Below, one piece after another: positions 25,818 through 35,477 of a stretch of DNA of 64,000 nucleotides. Numbering within the stretch: position 1 is the stretch's first letter; each line of letters starts with the position of its first letter. The notes beneath the pieces were generated by a model. It was not told the origin of the DNA. It worked only from the letters and a program-made list of their open reading frames with translations, and did no database searches. A program made the translations under genes and the position numbers. Source of the stretch: Arcobacter cloacae (GTDB lineage: Bacteria > Campylobacterota > Campylobacteria > Campylobacterales > Arcobacteraceae). Location: the NCBI RefSeq assembly GCF_013201935.1, contig NZ_CP053833.1:310001-374000 (forward strand), written 5' to 3'.

Positions 25818-26508
25818 TATTTTTATAGTAGTACCATTTTTATTTGTAGCTTGTTCTACAACTAAACCTGAGTTGGAATTTAATAAGCCAGAAGTTCAAG
25901 TTCCAAAAGAATTACCTCAAGCCAAAAAAAATAAAGGTTCTTTATATTCTATGCAAGGTACTTCATTATTTGCAGATAAAAAAGATTTGCAAGTTGGAGA
26001 CATAATACAAATTGTTATAAATGAAGATTTAACTTCTAAAACAAATAATAAAAGAGAATTATCAAGTAATAGAGATAATAACTTAGGTGGAGGTTTATTC
26101 TCAGCAATGGGAACAAATACACTTGGTGGTACAGCACAAAAATATTCTGATAAATTAAATGCAAATCTTGGAATAAATTTTGGAACTAACAGTTCAACTT
26201 CTGACAAAGGTTCTGTAAAAACACAATTTGATGAAACGTTTGAGACTACAATATCAGCAATAATTGAAGAAACATATCAAAATGGAAACTATTATATTAA
26301 GGGTAGAAAAGAGATGCTTATTGATGGGCAAAAACAAGAAATTATAGTAAGTGGTGTAATAAGACCTTATGATATAACTTCTGATAATTCTATTAATTCA
26401 TCTCAAATAGCAAATCTAAAACTTTTGTATGAAAAAGATGGAGTAGAGTCTGATGTATTACAGACTCCATGGGGGAGTAGATTTATAAGAGCTATTTGGC
26501 CATTTTAA
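25807..26508 (+). CDS. flgH: Flagellar L-ring lipoprotein FlgH
   Basis: A 233-residue outer-membrane lipoprotein with lipobox FVAC and Cys16. The body has the FlgH sequence SLFADKKDLQVGDIIQIVI and the C-terminal GVIRPYDI and N-S-S-QIAN segments. It makes the bushing in the outer membrane around the rod. It overlaps the previous gene by 11 bp; a 55-bp gap to flgK follows. Confidence 0.95.
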   Translation: MRNSIFIVVPFLFVACSTTKPELEFNKPEVQVPKELPQAKKNKGSLYSMQGTSLFADKKDLQVGDIIQIVINEDLTSKTNNKRELSSNRDNNLGGGLFSAMGTNTLGGTAQKYSDKLNANLGINFGTNSSTSDKGSVKTQFDETFETTISAIIEETYQNGNYYIKGRKEMLIDGQKQEIIVSGVIRPYDITSDNSINSSQIANLKLLYEKDGVESDVLQTPWGSRFIRAIWPF

Positions 26509-26563
26509 TCTAATTTTAAGAATTGTAATGCAATAATTTTACATATTATATAAAGGAGTCTCT

Positions 26564-28477
26564 ATGTTAAATACATTAAATGTGTCTCACACTGGACTAA
26601 ATGCTGCACGAATAGCAATTGAAAATGTATCTAATAACATAGCTAATGAAAATACTCCTGGCTACAAAAAAAGAGTTGTTCAATTAAGTGAGCTAGCACA
26701 ATCAGATTCAAGATTTACAGGACGAGGAGTTTTAGCTGATGCTACATATAGAGTTACTTCTCAATATATGTATGATAAATTAGTAGCTGAAAATAGTAAA
26801 TCTAACTATTACGATAAGTTATCTGATATGTTAGGAAGTGTTGAAGCTATTTTTAAAGAGACAGAAAGTAGTGGTTTTTCTGTTAATTTAAGTAGATATT
26901 TTCAAGCAATAGAGAACTTAAGAACTAATCCAAATTCAGAAGTTTATAAAAGTGCATTAAAAAGTCAAGGTACAATTTTAGTTGAATCGCTTCAAAATCT
27001 TTATTCAAGTATTGAAAAACAACAACAATTTGAAAAAAATGAATTAAATGTTAATGTAGGTAAAGTAAATAGTTTATTAAAAGAGATTGGTGAAGTAAAT
27101 CAAAAAGTAGAAAAATTTGGTGCTACAAATGATTTGTTGGATAAAAGAGATCAATTAGAATTAGAGTTATCAAAATATGTAGATATTGAGGTGAATGGAC
27201 AAAGTAACGGTTATTATGAGTTGAAGATTGGTGGAGAAGTTGCTATTAGTAATAACACAAATGTAAGAACTATTGAGTTTTTAGATGAAAAAACTTCACA
27301 GATTGATAAATTTAGTTTTAAAGATTATGATCCAGTTACAAAAAACACAACAATAATAGATTCTATAAAGAATGATTATGATCCAGTAACAAGAACAGTA
27401 ACACCAAAAGGTTTAGATGCAAATGATGTAGTTACCTATAAGTTAAATAATCAAGTTGAAGTATCAGTAACTATAGGTGAATCTTTAACTATGGATTGGA
27501 ATGGTGATGGAACAGAAACAACTGAGCCAGTAACAGTTGATAATATAACAAGAGCATTAGTTCATAAAATAAATACAGATCCAAATACAAAAGGTTTAAT
27601 TACCGCATATAATGGTGATTATGCAATAGATTCAACAGGGAATAAGGTTATTAATAATTCAAAAGATAATTATTTAAGAATTGAGTCAAACTTTCCTGGA
27701 GTTGAAAATAGCTTTGAGGCTAGAATTAGTATTGAAAAAAGAGATAATGCTGATCCATCAATTGTTGAAACAAATGGAAGAATGGTAGTATATAAAAATG
27801 ATTCTGAAAGCAAAGAACCCGAAAATAAAGTCGGAATAGGAATCTTTGGCAATGAAATACCTCTAAAAAATGGACTTATAAAGGCTCAAGTTGAGAATTT
27901 GTCTTCAGCTTCACCTAATAATAAATTTCAAGTTTATCTTGATAAGTTAGATGCTCTTGCACAAACATTAGGAGATATTGCAGATAAATATATTAAAACA
28001 GGCTCTAATAGTTATATATATGGAGAAGATGCATCTGATTCATCAATGGGTACTATAAATTCAATTGGATTATTTAGTGGAGCAAGTGTAAAGACTTTGA
28101 AATTTGATAAAAATGCAGTTAATGAATTGGATCAAGAGAAATTAGACTATTTAGCTACGATTCAATGGAAAATTGATTTATCATATGATGGTAAAGGGCA
28201 AGATACTGCATCAACTTCTGGAAAAACTTCATTATTAGAGTATTTTAGAGAATTAAGAGTTAATGTATCTGCAGATAAAGAGAATAGTAATTTTTTATTG
28301 GATACTCAAAAAAATATTAAACTCTCTTTAGAAAATTCATATAATCAAATGGTAAAAGTTGATAAAGATGATGAAATGTTGAATTTAATGAAGTTTCAAG
28401 CAGCATATACTGCAAATGCAAAGATAGTAACAGCAATTGATGAAATGATTCAAACGTTGCTTGGATTAAAAAGATAA
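26564..28477 (+). CDS. flgK: Hook-associated protein 1 FlgK
   Basis: A 637-residue hook-filament junction protein. The N-terminal LNVSHTGLNAARIAIENVSNN and the C-terminal LMKFQAAYTANAKIVTAIDEM are the paired rod-type helices of the family; the centre is a variable insert. A strong AAAGGAG precedes the ATG. An AT-rich -10-like TATTAT or TATATA lies 15-20 bp upstream; no sigma54 GG-GC element is seen. It is followed by fliD after 11 bp. Confidence 0.95.
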   Translation: MLNTLNVSHTGLNAARIAIENVSNNIANENTPGYKKRVVQLSELAQSDSRFTGRGVLADATYRVTSQYMYDKLVAENSKSNYYDKLSDMLGSVEAIFKETESSGFSVNLSRYFQAIENLRTNPNSEVYKSALKSQGTILVESLQNLYSSIEKQQQFEKNELNVNVGKVNSLLKEIGEVNQKVEKFGATNDLLDKRDQLELELSKYVDIEVNGQSNGYYELKIGGEVAISNNTNVRTIEFLDEKTSQIDKFSFKDYDPVTKNTTIIDSIKNDYDPVTRTVTPKGLDANDVVTYKLNNQVEVSVTIGESLTMDWNGDGTETTEPVTVDNITRALVHKINTDPNTKGLITAYNGDYAIDSTGNKVINNSKDNYLRIESNFPGVENSFEARISIEKRDNADPSIVETNGRMVVYKNDSESKEPENKVGIGIFGNEIPLKNGLIKAQVENLSSASPNNKFQVYLDKLDALAQTLGDIADKYIKTGSNSYIYGEDASDSSMGTINSIGLFSGASVKTLKFDKNAVNELDQEKLDYLATIQWKIDLSYDGKGQDTASTSGKTSLLEYFRELRVNVSADKENSNFLLDTQKNIKLSLENSYNQMVKVDKDDEMLNLMKFQAAYTANAKIVTAIDEMIQTLLGLKR

Positions 28478-28488
28478 AAGGATAAATC

Positions 28489-29835
28489 ATGGCTAATGGA
28501 ATATTAGGATTAGGAATGGGGCAAGCGGCCTCTTTAAATAGTGATTTAATAGAGAAATTAAAAACTGCAGAGAGAAAATCAGCAGTTGAACCAATAGAAA
28601 AAAGAATAGAGAAAATAAGTGGAGAAAAAGAGACTTTTTCATCTATTTCTAATAAAGTAAATGAATTATTAGAGTCTATAAAACCTTTTGATTTATTTGT
28701 TTCTGGTGGAGTTACAGCATTTGAACAGAAATCTGCTACTACATCAGGGGATTCAGTAACATTTGACGCTGCTGATATAAAAGCTTTAAAAAAAGGTTTT
28801 ACAAGTGTTGAAGTAACACAACTTGCTCAAAAAGATGTTTATCAATCAAATACAGTTAATACAGCAACAAAAGATGCTGTTATAAATGCTGGTGAATTAG
28901 TAATAAATGGTGAAACTTTTGACACTACAAATATGACTTATAAACAGTTAGCAGATTCAATAAATGCTAAGAAAGGTATGAGTGCTTCTGTTGAACAAGT
29001 TGGAGCAGACTCATTTAGACTTGTAATAAAAAGTGAAGATACAGGATTAGAAAATAAATTAAATATAAGTGGCGCTGCTAGTCAATCTTTAGGTTATACT
29101 ACAGATGGAACAGCAATTAATGCAACAAATCATATTTTAGAAGCAAAAAATATGATAGCTAAAGTAGATGGAGTTGAATATAATGTTTCAACAAATAACA
29201 TTACTGTTGATGGGCTTAAAATAACTGCAAATAAAGTAGGTACATCAACGATTAATGTTGTTGAAGACAATTCTCAAGTAGAAAATCAAATGAAAAACTT
29301 TGTTACGAAATATAATGAACTAGTTGCCTTAGTTGATAGTGAAGTTTTTAATGCTGATTCAAAAATAGCTGATAAGTCATCAATTAGAGATATTATTAAT
29401 CAAATTAAAACTAAACTATTTGGTTCTTATGGAGAAGATGGTACAAAATCAGTATTTAATTATGGAATAGAGTTAGATAAATTTGGTGGCTTATCTATTA
29501 ATTCTAAAAAATTTAATGAAGCAGTTCAAAATGATATGGCTGGATTAAAAGATTTATTTTTGGGAAGTGCTGAAAAAAAAGGTTTGGGAACTACTATAAA
29601 AGAGTCTTTAGATGAAATGAAGTTTACAGGTGGAGTTTTAAGTACTTATGAATCATCTATGTCTGCAAGAGAATTATCATTAAATAGTGAAAAAGAGAAA
29701 GCAGAGAAGGCATTAAATGCAAAATATGAGCAATTAGCTTTACAATTTAGTGCATATGGTTCATTGATTAATCAAATGGAGGCTTCATTCTCTGGATTAA
29801 AAATGTTGATACAACAATCAGTATCAAGTAATTAA
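28489..29835 (+). CDS. fliD: Filament cap protein FliD
   Basis: A 448-residue hook-associated protein 2. It has the N-terminal LNSDLIEKLKTAERKSAVEPIEKRI pattern, an internal FliD repeat region around 70-110, and a C-terminal coiled coil ending in KMLIQQSVSSN. It folds flagellin subunits at the filament tip. AAAGGA lies before the ATG. A strong hairpin follows the gene. Confidence 0.94.
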   Translation: MANGILGLGMGQAASLNSDLIEKLKTAERKSAVEPIEKRIEKISGEKETFSSISNKVNELLESIKPFDLFVSGGVTAFEQKSATTSGDSVTFDAADIKALKKGFTSVEVTQLAQKDVYQSNTVNTATKDAVINAGELVINGETFDTTNMTYKQLADSINAKKGMSASVEQVGADSFRLVIKSEDTGLENKLNISGAASQSLGYTTDGTAINATNHILEAKNMIAKVDGVEYNVSTNNITVDGLKITANKVGTSTINVVEDNSQVENQMKNFVTKYNELVALVDSEVFNADSKIADKSSIRDIINQIKTKLFGSYGEDGTKSVFNYGIELDKFGGLSINSKKFNEAVQNDMAGLKDLFLGSAEKKGLGTTIKESLDEMKFTGGVLSTYESSMSARELSLNSEKEKAEKALNAKYEQLALQFSAYGSLINQMEASFSGLKMLIQQSVSSN

Positions 29836-29843
29836 TTTAATTA

Positions 29844-29881
29844 AAATAAGGAGTTAAATATAAAAATTTAACTTCTTATTT
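29844..29881 (+). terminator. Strong hairpin after fliD
   Basis: Sixteen-base arms (29844-29859 and 29866-29881) pair completely, allowing one G-U, around a 6-nt loop. The arms are A/T-rich and the right arm ends in TTATTT, so it may work as a terminator or processing site that sets fliS expression apart from fliD. Confidence 0.6.
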
Positions 29882-29936
29882 AAGTAAATCTATTATATAC
29901 TGATGAACAAAAAATAATTATTTGGAGTTAGGTTTT

Positions 29937-30293
29937 ATGGGAATAGAAGTATACAATCAACAAAATGCAATATCTGATGATCCTTATATATTGGTATTAA
30001 AACTTTACGAAGGTGTTATAAAATATCTCTCTTTCGTAAAAAGTGCTATGGAAGAAGGAGAAGTTGAAAAAAAGTTTACTTATATAAATAAAAGTATAGC
30101 TATTTTTGATGAATTGAGAAATGTATTAGATTTTGATGGTGGGGAAGTTGCTTATTATTTAGATGGTTTATACTTATATCAAATTGAAACTCTATTTAGT
30201 GCTGGAATTGATGATAATATCAATGCGGTTAATCAAGTTATGAAAGTTACTCAAGGATTGATTGACGCATGGAAAGAAGAGACAGGTCTATAA
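29937..30293 (+). CDS. fliS: Flagellin chaperone FliS
   Basis: A 118-residue helical protein with the FliS pattern MGIEVYNQQNAISDDPYILVLKLYEG. It binds the flagellin C-terminus and prevents early assembly. ATG 29937 is preferred: GGAG lies about 9-10 nt upstream, whereas a TTG at 29922 would include the ribosome site itself. The 3' end overlaps the fliT-like gene by 25 bp. Confidence 0.92.
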   Translation: MGIEVYNQQNAISDDPYILVLKLYEGVIKYLSFVKSAMEEGEVEKKFTYINKSIAIFDELRNVLDFDGGEVAYYLDGLYLYQIETLFSAGIDDNINAVNQVMKVTQGLIDAWKEETGL

Positions 30294-30538
30294 AAGCTTT
30301 AAGTGAATTGATTTATATTGATTCACTTGAGTCATTTGAGAAAGCAGATGCTTTAGTTGCTTGGTTTAAAGAGTATTTAGAAAAAGATTCTATAGAAGAT
30401 TTCGATTTTAATGTTGAAGAGTTGAAATCCATGGAAGAGCTTTTTTTTAAAAATATCAATTTTTTAAAAAAACAACAAGAAATAACAAAAGAAGAGTTAT
30501 TAAAAACTCAAAAATTAAAGAGATTTTTAAAAAACTAA
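30269..30538 (+). CDS. Small helical protein, FliT-like by position
   Basis: An 89-residue charged helical protein directly behind and overlapping fliS by 25 bp. FliT, the FliD chaperone, normally occupies this place and has this size and helical character, but I cannot confirm the family by motif. The 3' end overlaps the convergent tilS gene by 12 bp. Confidence 0.65.
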   Translation: MERRDRSIKALSELIYIDSLESFEKADALVAWFKEYLEKDSIEDFDFNVEELKSMEELFFKNINFLKKQQEITKEELLKTQKLKRFLKN

Positions 30539-31507
30539 CTCTTTTAAGTCTATATTTTTTAAAAATAAATAGGCTCTGATATTTTGTGGGATTTTTAATA
30601 ATCTACACTTTTCTTTAAATTTTTTATCCATAGTTGTAGTTGAACTAGGAACAATCCAAATATAATCTTCTTTAATTGAAATATTTATTTTATGACAGAT
30701 TGTAATCTCTTTTTGTTTTAAAATTTCATCTCTTTGCGAACTGCTTAGTAAAAACCCTCTTTTTTTAAGACTTAAATCAATAGTTCTGATATTTAAATTA
30801 TCATCTTTTTGGTTTGCAAATATTTCTAATTCTTCTATTTTTTTTATAGGATTTATTTGAATATTTAAAGAGTTTAAATCATTTTGTAGATATTCAAAAG
30901 ATTTTTTTACTCCATTACTAAATTCTTCCAAAAACTTATTGGCAAAATTATGTCTAAAATAGTTTCTTTTATATTTCTCATCAAAGTTAGAGTTATCAAT
31001 AAAATATTTATGAGTATTCTCTTTTAAATAAATTTCTAATTCATCTTTAGTGATATTTAAAAGTGGTTTATAAATTTTGTAATTCTCTTTTTGTTCAAAT
31101 TCATTAAATCCAATAAGTTCGACTAATCCAGCACCTTTACTTAATTGCATCATAAACCACTCTAATTTATCGTTTAATTGGTGTGCTGTGATTAAATTTT
31201 CATATAAATTTTCTAAAATTATCTCTTCAAAAAATTTATATCTTATATCCCTTGCAGTTTTTTCAAAATTTGAGTTATTTTCAAGTTTTACATTTTTTAT
31301 AAAGATTTTTTTATTGTATTTTATTGCGAGTTCTTTTGCATAAGAGATTTCATCTTTACTTTGAATTCTTAAGTTGTAATCAACAATTGCAATATCAAAA
31401 GAAATATTTTGTTTTAAGAGTAAAAAAAATAGTGCAGTAGAATCAACTCCCGCTGAAAAAGCTAAGAGATTTTTTTGATTTCTAATTGCACTAAAATCTA
31501 AGTTCAT
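30527..31507 (-). CDS. tilS: tRNA(Ile)-lysidine synthase TilS
   Basis: A 326-residue N-type ATP pyrophosphatase with the PP-loop FSAGVDSTALFFLL at about 17-30 (Ala replaces the usual second Gly of SGGxDS). It converts C34 of the minor isoleucine tRNA to lysidine so that AUA is read, an essential step in this AUA-rich genome. The HQLNDKLEW segment and a later KRNYFRH fit the family. rimO is 2 bp upstream in the same direction. Confidence 0.92.
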   Translation of the reverse strand: MNLDFSAIRNQKNLLAFSAGVDSTALFFLLLKQNISFDIAIVDYNLRIQSKDEISYAKELAIKYNKKIFIKNVKLENNSNFEKTARDIRYKFFEEIILENLYENLITAHQLNDKLEWFMMQLSKGAGLVELIGFNEFEQKENYKIYKPLLNITKDELEIYLKENTHKYFIDNSNFDEKYKRNYFRHNFANKFLEEFSNGVKKSFEYLQNDLNSLNIQINPIKKIEELEIFANQKDDNLNIRTIDLSLKKRGFLLSSSQRDEILKQKEITICHKINISIKEDYIWIVPSSTTTMDKKFKEKCRLLKIPQNIRAYLFLKNIDLKELVF

Positions 31508-31509
31508 AA

Positions 31510-32850
31510 CTATTTAATAACAGTTGCTAGAAGTTTATCTCCAACAAGTTCTGTAACTTTTACAGTATAGATTTGTCCAAATTTGATTTGTTCATTTTCC
31601 CCTAGTTCATTATCATTGATGTAAATTTCTCCATCAATGTCTGGCGCCCAAAGAGTTTTTCTAGCACTTAATAGATATTCATGTTCGTCACTTTCACCAT
31701 CAACATAAACTTCAAAGATTTTTCCAACTTCATTTTCTAGTGATTCAGCAGTCGTCAAAGCGATTATTTCACCAATCTCTTCTGCTCTTGCATCAATAAT
31801 CTCTTGTTCAATTAAATCTTTAGAAAGAGCAGCGGTTGTTCCTTCTTCAGTTGAATATGAAAATACATTTGCTCTATCGAATTTGAACTCTTTTATATAT
31901 TTACAAAGTGCTTCATGGTCTTCAATAGTTTCACCTGGGTGTCCAGCAATAAATGTAGTTCTTACAAAAGAGTTTGGTTTACTTCTCATATGATTCATAA
32001 GTTCATTTAGTTTTTCAACACCTTTTCCTCTTTTCATGATTTTAAGCATTGATGGAGTTATATGTTGTAAAGGCATATCAAAGTAGTTTACAAACACTTT
32101 TGAGTCAGCGATTTTATCAATCAATGATAAAGTTGTAGTTGATGGATAAAGATATAAAATTCTAGCCGTTTTAATTCCTTCAATTTTTTCAACTTCATCA
32201 ATTAAAAGTTCAAGACCATTTTTTATATCTTGGTCTCGTAAAAATGAAGATGAATCTTGTGATACAAATGAAAAGTCAACATATCCTTTTGATACAAGTG
32301 ATTTAACCTCTTTTATAAGTGATTCTAAAGTTCTTGAGTGAAGTTTTCCTTTAAACGATGGGATTGCACAAAATGAACAAGCTTGATTACACCCCTCACT
32401 TAGTTTTACATAAGCATGATATGAAGAACCAGTAATTACTCTTTCGTTTTCATCGCTAGCCAAAAATACTTCATTTGAAAAGGCACTTCTTTTTTCATTC
32501 ACAAGTAAATCTATTTTATCATAATCTCCAACACCAGTGAAAACATCAATTTCTGGTAACTCTTTTTGAAGTTCACCTTGGTATCTTTCACTTAAACATC
32601 CAGCCATTACTAAAACTGACTCTTTTTTTCTTTCATCATGAAGGTTAAAAATTGTATTTAAACTCTCTTGTTTTGCACTATCAATAAATCCACATGTATT
32701 TACAATAATAACATCAGCACTTGATGCATCATTTGTGATTGTATAATCTTTTAATTTACCTAACATAATCTCTGAATCTACAAGATTTTTAGTACAACCA
32801 AGGCTTACTAAATGTAGAGTTTTTTTAGGATTTTTCAGTGAAAATTTCAT
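31510..32850 (-). CDS. rimO: Ribosomal protein S12 methylthiotransferase RimO
   Basis: A 446-residue radical SAM enzyme that methylthiolates an aspartate of ribosomal protein S12. The N-terminal cluster cysteines are C19, C53 and C85; the radical SAM cluster is C154-x3-C158-x2-C161; a TRAM domain ends the protein. The LGCTKNLVDSE start distinguishes it from MiaB, which is encoded separately at 57833. Confidence 0.95.
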   Translation of the reverse strand: MKFSLKNPKKTLHLVSLGCTKNLVDSEIMLGKLKDYTITNDASSADVIIVNTCGFIDSAKQESLNTIFNLHDERKKESVLVMAGCLSERYQGELQKELPEIDVFTGVGDYDKIDLLVNEKRSAFSNEVFLASDENERVITGSSYHAYVKLSEGCNQACSFCAIPSFKGKLHSRTLESLIKEVKSLVSKGYVDFSFVSQDSSSFLRDQDIKNGLELLIDEVEKIEGIKTARILYLYPSTTTLSLIDKIADSKVFVNYFDMPLQHITPSMLKIMKRGKGVEKLNELMNHMRSKPNSFVRTTFIAGHPGETIEDHEALCKYIKEFKFDRANVFSYSTEEGTTAALSKDLIEQEIIDARAEEIGEIIALTTAESLENEVGKIFEVYVDGESDEHEYLLSARKTLWAPDIDGEIYINDNELGENEQIKFGQIYTVKVTELVGDKLLATVIK

Positions 32851-32916
32851 ATATCTATTCTTTTTATTTTAATTTTTTTTTGCAATTTTATCATAAACTT
32901 ATTTTAAAGCAAAATG

Positions 32917-33735
32917 TTAAAGCCAAATATTATCTAAAAGCCTAGTTGTTCCAAATCTAGCAACTACTAAAATAACTGTATTTTTGGGTTCTATTATTTC
33001 AAGTTCATTGAATTCTCTATCAACAATAGCCACATATTCAACATCTAAAGTTTTCATGATTTCATATATTTTATTTTTTACAGCCTCAACACTTCTTTCT
33101 CCACTTGCAATTAAAGAACCAGCCATATATAATGACTTTGAAATCAATAAAGCATCTTTTCTTTGAGTTTGGTCTAAATATACATTTCTAGAACTTAGTG
33201 CCAAACCATCATCTTCTCTAATGATTTCACAAGGAACAATATTTATCGGTAAAAATAGGTCTTTTACCATTTGAGTTATAAGTGAAAGTTGTTGGGCATC
33301 TTTTTTTCCAAAATATGCATTTGTTGGTTGTGTTAAATTAAATAGTTTTAATACAACTCTTAAAACTCCATCAAAATGCCCTGGTCTTGTTTTCCCCTCT
33401 AAAATATAACTTTTATTTGGAGCTTTTATTAAAACTTCTTCTTTTCCATACATAGTTGAAATCTCTGGCATAAAAAGATAATCAACTTTACACATTTGAC
33501 AAATTCTTTTATCAGCTTCATCCTTTCTTGGATATGCATCTAAATCTTCACCAGGTAAAAACTGAGTAGGATTTACAAATATTGAAACAATTACAATATC
33601 ATTTTCATTTCTTGCTTGTTTAATAAGTGAAATATGTCCATTATGTAATGCTCCCATTGTTGGTACAAATCCAACAGTTCCAGTGATATTTTTTCTAATT
33701 TCTTGCAATTCTTCTATTGTTTTTAAAACTTGCAA
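32917..33735 (-). CDS. panC: Pantothenate synthetase
   Basis: A 272-residue pantoate-beta-alanine ligase. It has the nucleotide-binding VPTMGALHNGHISLI near 24-38, the PTQF-x-P-GEDLDAYPR segment, and the KKDAQQL and LSSRN motifs. It makes pantothenate, the precursor of CoA and of the phosphopantetheine that AcpS (34746) attaches. It sits 22 bp downstream of the permease gene. Confidence 0.95.
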   Translation of the reverse strand: MQVLKTIEELQEIRKNITGTVGFVPTMGALHNGHISLIKQARNENDIVIVSIFVNPTQFLPGEDLDAYPRKDEADKRICQMCKVDYLFMPEISTMYGKEEVLIKAPNKSYILEGKTRPGHFDGVLRVVLKLFNLTQPTNAYFGKKDAQQLSLITQMVKDLFLPINIVPCEIIREDDGLALSSRNVYLDQTQRKDALLISKSLYMAGSLIASGERSVEAVKNKIYEIMKTLDVEYVAIVDREFNELEIIEPKNTVILVVARFGTTRLLDNIWL

Positions 33736-33757
33736 CTCTTTTCCTTAGTGATAAAAT

Positions 33758-34717
33758 TTATTTTTCTTCATAATTTGGGTTTAGTTTTAATAAAACTAAA
33801 TCTGCAATCATATTACCAATTAGTGTCAAAAAGGCACCAATTATCAAAATCCCCATAATTACGGGATAATCATGGCTTAAAGCACTTTGATAAAATAATA
33901 ATCCCATTCCATCAATTGAAAAAATTGTCTCCAAAATCACAGAACCACCAATAATTCCAGGAAGTGAAAGCCCAAGAAGTGTAATAACTGGTGGATATAA
34001 ATTTGGTAAAATATAAAATCTTAAAATCTGTTTTTGAGTTAATCCTCTAGCACGTGCGAAAAAGATGTAATCAGATTTTAAAATCTCAAGAGTTAAACCT
34101 CTAATATATAAAATCAAACTTCCAATTCCTCCAAAAACAATGATAAAAATAGGAAGTACTAAATGCCAAGCATAATCTAAATAATAATTCAAACTTCCAT
34201 CATTTGGAACACTATGAAGTCCTGCTATTGGTAATATCTCAAAATTTATAGCAAAAATTAAAACCAATAAAAGTGCTAAATAAAAAGAAGGCATTGAAAA
34301 ACTTAAGAGTGATAATTGACCTGTGAATCTATCAAAAAATGAGTTTTTATTGAGTGCTGATTTAATTCCAAAATATAATGAAATTATAAATATTAAAACC
34401 ATTGAAATTATATTTATTGTAAGTGTAACGGGAATTCGGCTTAAAATCTCATTTTTTACCATCTCTCCACTTGCAAAAGAGATTCCAAAATCGAGTTGAA
34501 TAATAGAATAAATCCAAGAGAAAAATTGAATATATAAAGGTTTATCAAGTCCATAAATGGCTTTTAATTGCTCAATTGATTCAGGAGTGATATTTGGATT
34601 TAATTCACCACTTGCAAAAAAAGAGTTTGGAGCAGCATTTATTGCAATAAAAGATATAAGGCTAATTATAAAAAGCATTGTGATAAGGTATAATAATTTT
34701 TTAAAAAATAGTTTCAT
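33758..34717 (-). CDS. Lone DppB/OppB-type ABC transporter permease
   Basis: A 319-residue integral membrane protein with about six helices and the permease signature around RARGLTQKQIL near residue 215. The family forms half of a peptide- or nickel-type importer channel. No second permease, ATPase or binding protein is adjacent, so partners must be elsewhere. I chose ATG 34717. An upstream TTG at 34732 is unlikely because a TATAAT -10 box occupies 34724-34729, which would place the transcript start at or near the ATG. There is no ribosome site, so the message may be leaderless. Confidence 0.85.
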   Translation of the reverse strand: MKLFFKKLLYLITMLFIISLISFIAINAAPNSFFASGELNPNITPESIEQLKAIYGLDKPLYIQFFSWIYSIIQLDFGISFASGEMVKNEILSRIPVTLTINIISMVLIFIISLYFGIKSALNKNSFFDRFTGQLSLLSFSMPSFYLALLLVLIFAINFEILPIAGLHSVPNDGSLNYYLDYAWHLVLPIFIIVFGGIGSLILYIRGLTLEILKSDYIFFARARGLTQKQILRFYILPNLYPPVITLLGLSLPGIIGGSVILETIFSIDGMGLLFYQSALSHDYPVIMGILIIGAFLTLIGNMIADLVLLKLNPNYEEK

Positions 34718-34723
34718 TTTGGG

Positions 34724-34729
34724 ATTATA
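34724..34729. promoter_or_regulatory. Back-to-back -10 element in a 28-bp divergent gap
   Basis: GTATAAT on the minus strand reads ATTATAC on the plus strand. The whole gap between the two start codons (34717 and 34746) is 28 bp. The minus-strand box is perfect; the plus-strand version, ATTATAC followed by AAAAGATAGG, is a weaker candidate for acpS. Any -35 elements must lie inside the opposite genes. Confidence 0.5.
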
Positions 34730-34745
34730 CAAAAGATAGGTTTAA

Positions 34746-35096
34746 ATGATAGGTATAGATATAACTTCAGTTGATAGAATAAAAAAAATGTATGAAAAGT
34801 TTGGATTAAAGGCTTATGAAAAGTTTTTAAATCCACAGGAAATAGAACTAATAAAAAAAACTGAAACAGCAGCTGGATTTTGGGCTGCAAAAGAAGCAGC
34901 CTCTAAAGCACTTGGAACTGGAATTGGTGCCTCTTGTGGTTTTCATGATATAAAAATATCAAAAGGAGAGCTTGGAAATCCAAAAATCAAATATAAGAAA
35001 AAAGTTAGAAAGGCTTTTGGTATAAAAAATTCTTATCTTTCAATTACACATGATAGTGGTTTTGCAATTGCTGTTGTTGTAAATGTTTTAAAGTGA
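34746..35096 (+). CDS. acpS: Holo-[acyl-carrier-protein] synthase
   Basis: A 116-residue phosphopantetheinyl transferase with GIDITSVDRI near the N-terminus and the WAAKEAASKALGTG motif, both containing Mg/CoA-binding residues. It activates acyl carrier protein for fatty-acid synthesis. It is divergent from the permease gene with only 28 bp between, and its 3' end overlaps ruvX by 9 bp. Confidence 0.94.
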   Translation: MIGIDITSVDRIKKMYEKFGLKAYEKFLNPQEIELIKKTETAAGFWAAKEAASKALGTGIGASCGFHDIKISKGELGNPKIKYKKKVRKAFGIKNSYLSITHDSGFAIAVVVNVLK

Positions 35097-35477
35097 GGGT
35101 TTTTTAGCTAAAAATCTCTCAAGTATAATTTTAGCAGCAAGTGAGTCGATTCTACCATCTTTTTTATGTTTAATTTCACCTTTCATCATCTCTTCTGCTT
35201 CATGTGAGCTCATATTTTCCTCTTGAAACTCAAAAGGAATTTTAAGTTCAAGTAAATTTATAAAATGTTTTATTCTATTTTGTGTATCTTCAGAAGAGCT
35301 AGGAAATCCAACAATTAGTTTTTCAATTTCCCACTCTTTTAAAAAAGCATTTACATCGTTTGCTGCTTGGTTTCTGTTTTTTCTTAAAATTGCATTTTGA
35401 GGAGTTACGATATTTGAAGTTAAACAAATAGCAACTCCAATTCTTTTGAGTCCAACATCAATAGAGGCTAATTTCAA
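35088..35477 (-). CDS. ruvX: Putative Holliday junction resolvase / pre-16S rRNA nuclease YqgF
   Basis: A 129-residue RNase H-fold nuclease with the conserved ASIDVGLKRIGVAI start (catalytic Asp near residue 7), LIVGFPSS, and a final KDGRIDSLAAKIILE with an acidic pair. In E. coli YqgF matures the 5' end of 16S rRNA. The 5' end overlaps the metF-like gene by 4 bp. Confidence 0.92.
   Translation of the reverse strand: MKLASIDVGLKRIGVAICLTSNIVTPQNAILRKNRNQAANDVNAFLKEWEIEKLIVGFPSSSEDTQNRIKHFINLLELKIPFEFQEENMSSHEAEEMMKGEIKHKKDGRIDSLAAKIILERFLAKKPSL

Noticed and set aside
26509-26563. Sigma54 promoter (GG-N10-GC) before flgK
   Set aside because: No TGGCAC-N5-TTGC-like element; only AT-rich -10-like sequence is present. 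The same holds for the gaps before fliD and fliS.
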